Below are positions 61,032 through 64,000 of a DNA stretch of 64,000 bases, in pieces. A program made the translations under genes and the position numbers. The notes below the pieces were generated by a model. It did not search any database. It was not told where the DNA came from and worked only from the letters and a program-made list of their open reading frames with translations. This stretch comes from Paenibacillus prosopidis (GTDB taxonomy: Bacteria > Bacillota > Bacilli > Paenibacillales > Paenibacillaceae), in contig NZ_QPJD01000023.1 of NCBI RefSeq assembly GCF_003337375.1, positions 1 to 64,000 on the forward strand, written 5' to 3'. Position 1 is the stretch's first letter. Each line of letters starts with the position of its first letter.

Positions 61032-62618
61032 TCAAAAAATCACAACCCGCCAGTTATGATTACAAGTTGCCTCAACAACACCGTGCTTCAAAAAATAATT
61101 CGCCACCAGCTCCGCCATATCAACGGTCACCTCCCGTACGATCGGCTTCCCTTGATACATCTCATAATCCCCGCCGCCAGCGGCTCTATAATTGTTCATG
61201 ACCACATCGAACTCCTCGTCCGCCCTAACGGGCTTCCCCTCCCGGCTCAGCTTAACGACCCGCTGCCCCGCAGGCTTCGCTGCGTTCAGCTCGTATTCGA
61301 TGCCTTCCCACATATCGTAGTTGTAATGCTGCGCTTTTGGCCGGGTGTAAGCCGGGTTAACTCCTAATGTCCCATCCGTGTACACCTGGAAATACGCCGC
61401 GGTCATCTCTAGCGCATCCCGAATATCCCGACCCGTCAGCCGGAGAACGGTCAGCGTGTTAGGATACATGAAATTGGTCAAAATGTCCCTCATCGTAACC
61501 GTTCCGCCGAAGCCCTCCGATTCATTGTTCAGCAAAGCCGCATTCGACAGCTCCGCTCCCGCCGCATCCATTTGCACCTTATTCATAAATTCAATAAACG
61601 GATGATCCGCGCTGCGGCACAGCAAAGGGTCTGTTATGGTCATATCGCCAATGACTTGTCCAATCGGCTGGTCGAGCCAGGCTTGCGTCTCGGATTCAAT
61701 CTTCCCGTTTAACGTCATGACGGCTTGATCGGCAGCAACCGATGCATCCAGCGTCAGAAGCTCCGCCCTCTTCTCCGCAATTGTCCAGCCATCCCTCTCC
61801 CGGCGAAGCTTAACGCTTATTTTACCCACCGCTTGCCCGTTACTGCCTGGTTGTATAACGGTTACACCACCCACCTCGCCAGCTAGGAAACGATGCTGAT
61901 GACCGGTTATTAGCACGTCGATGCCATCCACTTCCGTACACATCGCATAGGCTTGGTTTTCACCCGTCAGCTTCTCTGCCGCTTCGCCGCTGACCAAATC
62001 GTGCTCGAACCCGCCATGGTAGGAAACGATAAGCAAATCCGGGTTTTCTTCCTTTTGGATATAAGCCACCCAGGCTTTTACTGTCTCAAGTGCGTTGTTG
62101 AAGGTCAGTCTTCTAAGATGAGCCGGGTTTTCCCAATTCGGGATGTAATGCGTCGTAACGCCTAGTACGGCAGCTTTGATTCCGCCAGGCATTGTTTTCA
62201 CAATGTAAGGCTTGCCGAAAGCCGGTTCATTCGTTTCGCTATCCGTTATCCCAGCCGAAAGCCATGGAAATTCGGAATCACTTACCGCTTGACGGAGAAG
62301 CTCCTGCCCGTAATTAAACTCGTGATTACCTAGCACAGCTGCATCGTACTGCAGCTCATTAAGCACCTCAATAGCAGGATTCTTCCCGCCCTTCCCCGTC
62401 GTTGCTGCATAATAGGCAAGGGGCGTGCCTTGAATCAAATCACCGTTGTCCACCAGCAGCAGCCCGGGCGCGAGTTCGCGCTCCCGCTTAATGAGCGTTG
62501 CAAGCTTTGCTAAGCCGCTGTCCCGTTCCTCCCTAGTCCGGTAATCTATCGGATTTATATGTCCATGAATATCGCTTGTCGCCAGTATCACACATGTGTA
62601 TACGTCGTCGTGTCCCAT
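61032..62618 (-). CDS. 5'-nucleotidase/2',3'-cyclic nucleotide phosphodiesterase family
   Basis: A 528-residue two-domain metallophosphoesterase. The N-terminal domain binds two metals: TSDIHGH, VDNGDLIQGTPL, LGNHEFNYG, SYHGGFEHD and TGHQHRF. The C-terminal domain (about 340-500) binds the nucleoside, with NNYRAAGGGDYEMY. No signal peptide is found, unlike secreted UshA or YfkN, so it should act in the cytoplasm on nucleotides or cyclic nucleotides. It is monocistronic and convergent with the MerR gene across the repeat patch. Confidence 0.9.
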   Translation of the reverse strand: MGHDDVYTCVILATSDIHGHINPIDYRTREERDSGLAKLATLIKRERELAPGLLLVDNGDLIQGTPLAYYAATTGKGGKNPAIEVLNELQYDAAVLGNHEFNYGQELLRQAVSDSEFPWLSAGITDSETNEPAFGKPYIVKTMPGGIKAAVLGVTTHYIPNWENPAHLRRLTFNNALETVKAWVAYIQKEENPDLLIVSYHGGFEHDLVSGEAAEKLTGENQAYAMCTEVDGIDVLITGHQHRFLAGEVGGVTVIQPGSNGQAVGKISVKLRRERDGWTIAEKRAELLTLDASVAADQAVMTLNGKIESETQAWLDQPIGQVIGDMTITDPLLCRSADHPFIEFMNKVQMDAAGAELSNAALLNNESEGFGGTVTMRDILTNFMYPNTLTVLRLTGRDIRDALEMTAAYFQVYTDGTLGVNPAYTRPKAQHYNYDMWEGIEYELNAAKPAGQRVVKLSREGKPVRADEEFDVVMNNYRAAGGGDYEMYQGKPIVREVTVDMAELVANYFLKHGVVEATCNHNWRVVIF

Positions 62619-62801
62619 TACATAACTCCCTTTCGCATACCCTTTACATTAAAACTCTATACCATTTTAACAGGGAAACTAGCTTCCAGAGCGAGTCATC
62701 TACCAATTTACAATATCTTACTATCAAGTTTACGGACAGATAATACTAATTCCATATAGTTATAAAGTAATAACAAAATAGATATAGTGGAGGGTATTCT
62801 T

Positions 62802-63785
62802 TTGAAAAAAGCGGCAAAATTCGTTCTACCGTTATTATTGTCTGTTTCTCTACTAAGCGCGTGCGGGTCTAACAATGCAGCGGGCAACACAAACAAAGAA
62901 GCTGCTGCAACAAACAACACGTCTGCTACCACACAAGAAACGAGCAAACCTGTAGAGGGTTACGTCCCTGAGACGTTGACCGTACAATTTGTTCCCTCCC
63001 AGAACGCAGATACATTAGAAGCAAAAGCGAAGCCGCTTGAGCAGCTGCTCAGCGATAAGCTTGGCATTCCTGTTGAAGTCAGCATTTCGACAGACTACAA
63101 CACGATCATAGAAGCTATGGCTTCCAAAAAAGTAGACATAGGCTTCCTTCCTCCAACTGCATATGTATTAGCAAAGGAAAAAGGCGCGGCAGAGGTTATT
63201 CTTCAAGCGCAGCGTTTTGGCGTTCAAGATGACACAGGCGCTCCGACTGATCAACTCGTTGATTTCTACAAATCGATGATCATTGTGAAGAAGGATTCGG
63301 ATATTAAATCAATCGCAGATCTAAAAGGCAAGAAGATCGCTTACCAGAACGTGACATCTTCTGCAGGATTCGTATGGCCAGCCGGCTTGCTGCTCGAAAA
63401 TAGTCTAGACCCGCTTAAAGATGTAAGCGGCGTAACGGTCAAAGGCCATGACCAAGGCGTTATCGCGGTATTGAACGGCGATGTAGACGCGGCTGCCATT
63501 TTCCAAGATGCCCGCAACGTCGTTTCGAAGGATTACCCTACCGTATTTGAAGATACCCGCGTGCTTGAATTTACGGCTCCTATCCCGAACGATACGATTT
63601 CGGTCCGTTCCGACATGAACGCAGAATGGGTAGAAAAAATTCAAACGGCATTCATCGATATCGGTATGGATGAAGCCGGGCATGCCATTATTAAAGAGAT
63701 TTACTCCCACGAAGGTTACGTGAAATCCGAGGACAGCATCTTCGATATCGTCCGTCAATACGGCGAGAAAGTAAAAACCGAATAA
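62802..63785 (+). CDS. phnD: Phosphate/phosphonate ABC transporter substrate-binding lipoprotein
   Basis: A 327-residue PhnD-type binding protein. The lipobox LLSAC is followed by a Asn/Ala/Thr-rich linker. LTVQFVPSQNADTLEAKAKP, ISTDYNTIIEAMASKKVDIGFLPPTAYVLAKEK and DLKGKKIAYQNVTSSAGFVWP are the family segments. The start is TTG 62802, nine bases after GGAGGG; the GTG at 62787 overlaps the site. A phnC-type ATPase gene starts at 63914. It likely takes up phosphonates, phosphite or hypophosphite; the ligand is not decided. Confidence 0.88.
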   Translation: MKKAAKFVLPLLLSVSLLSACGSNNAAGNTNKEAAATNNTSATTQETSKPVEGYVPETLTVQFVPSQNADTLEAKAKPLEQLLSDKLGIPVEVSISTDYNTIIEAMASKKVDIGFLPPTAYVLAKEKGAAEVILQAQRFGVQDDTGAPTDQLVDFYKSMIIVKKDSDIKSIADLKGKKIAYQNVTSSAGFVWPAGLLLENSLDPLKDVSGVTVKGHDQGVIAVLNGDVDAAAIFQDARNVVSKDYPTVFEDTRVLEFTAPIPNDTISVRSDMNAEWVEKIQTAFIDIGMDEAGHAIIKEIYSHEGYVKSEDSIFDIVRQYGEKVKTE

Positions 63786-63837
63786 ACTCCCTCCCCCCGC
63801 AATACGCGATGAAATCGCACCCCATAATCGTACCAAA

Positions 63838-63871
63838 AGCCAGTCCAAGTGCAATCGCGCTTGGACTGGCT
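63838..63871 (+). terminator. Hairpin between phnD and phnC
   Basis: AGCCAGTCCAAG pairs perfectly with CTTGGACTGGCT (12 bp) around a 10-base loop, followed by only a weak T-stretch. It probably gives partial termination or mRNA stabilisation, so the binding protein is made in excess over the transporter. Confidence 0.65.
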
Positions 63872-63913
63872 ATCCTTTATTGACATGATAAATAGCAAAG
63901 GAATGATCATCAC

Positions 63914-64000
63914 GTGATAGAGCTTCGCAATGTATCGAAAATGTACCCCAACGGGACAAAAGGATTGGATCAAATTAATCTCTCGTTCGCCAAGGGCGAA
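63914..64000 (+). CDS. phnC: Phosphonate ABC transporter ATP-binding protein (partial)
   Basis: Only the first 29 codons are in the window: GTG start, then IELRNVSKMYPNGTKGLDQI and NLSFAKGE, which is the opening of PhnC-type ATPases just before the Walker A loop. AAAGGA lies about a dozen bases upstream. It follows phnD by 128 bases in the same direction, with a hairpin between. The gene continues past the window end, presumably to phnE. Confidence 0.85.
   Translation, partial: MIELRNVSKMYPNGTKGLDQINLSFAKGE

Overview
The window reads as a chromosomal segment of a spore-forming Gram-positive bacterium, most likely a Paenibacillus or a close relative in the Paenibacillaceae. The pointers are a GerA-type germinant receptor operon, strong GGAGG ribosome binding sites with several TTG and GTG starts, futalosine-pathway menaquinone genes (mqnB, mqnD), a T-box leader, YesM/YesN-type two-component systems beside sugar ABC transporters, and a very large secreted rhamnogalacturonan-degrading enzyme. 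This assignment rests on gene content only. No rRNA, tRNA or CRISPR array was seen.

Layout. 0-5.2 kb: the tail of an IS3-type transposase, an ABC exporter, an ECF sigma/anti-sigma pair and a divergent seryl-tRNA synthetase behind a T-box leader. 5.3-13.8 kb: a cysteine-rich GAF sensor kinase with its NarL-type regulator, an FMN reductase plus VOC protein, a lipoprotein, a Tet(M)-like GTPase, a MATE transporter and a 70-residue protein that is almost half glutamate. 14-25.4 kb: a membrane-anchored multicopper oxidase, small membrane and unknown proteins, a DUF421 protein, a PAS sensor kinase, a diguanylate cyclase, a KtrB/TrkH potassium transporter and mqnB-mqnD. 25.6-28.7 kb: an accessory-looking stretch with an unrecognised repeat-like protein coupled to an ECF sigma factor, a 199-bp MITE-like element, a cluster of DnaA-box-like 9-mers, an ArsR/SRPBCC operon with two palindromic operators on its promoter, and an HxlR regulator remnant. 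28.8-34.4 kb: SDR, beta-carbonic anhydrase, APH-type kinase, DeoR regulator, thioredoxin-reductase-like flavoprotein and a WecA/TagO-type transferase. 34.4-53.4 kb: the 2060-residue rhamnogalacturonan lyase/esterase, a gerA-C-x-B operon, a TolB-like propeller protein and a sugar ABC transporter without its ATPase, with a YesM/YesN pair. 53.4-64 kb: two membrane proteins overlapping a pyruvate kinase that lacks its C-terminal domain, an old yellow enzyme, an Lrp regulator, orphan ModA, a C39-like protein with a MerR regulator, a non-coding repeat patch, a 5'-nucleotidase and the start of a phosphonate-type ABC transporter.

How the genes may work together. The polysaccharide enzyme (with a cre-like site), the ABC importer and the YesM/YesN pair resemble the parts of the B. 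subtilis yes rhamnogalacturonan system, but they are separated here by the germination operon, so the link is inference. Small regulator-target pairs dominate the middle of the window. A family of about 85-bp intergenic repeats carrying a CAGCGGCAG/CTGCCGCTG hairpin is used as a transcription terminator at several gene ends. Many starts were moved downstream to the codon that follows a proper ribosome binding site; the choice is stated in each entry.
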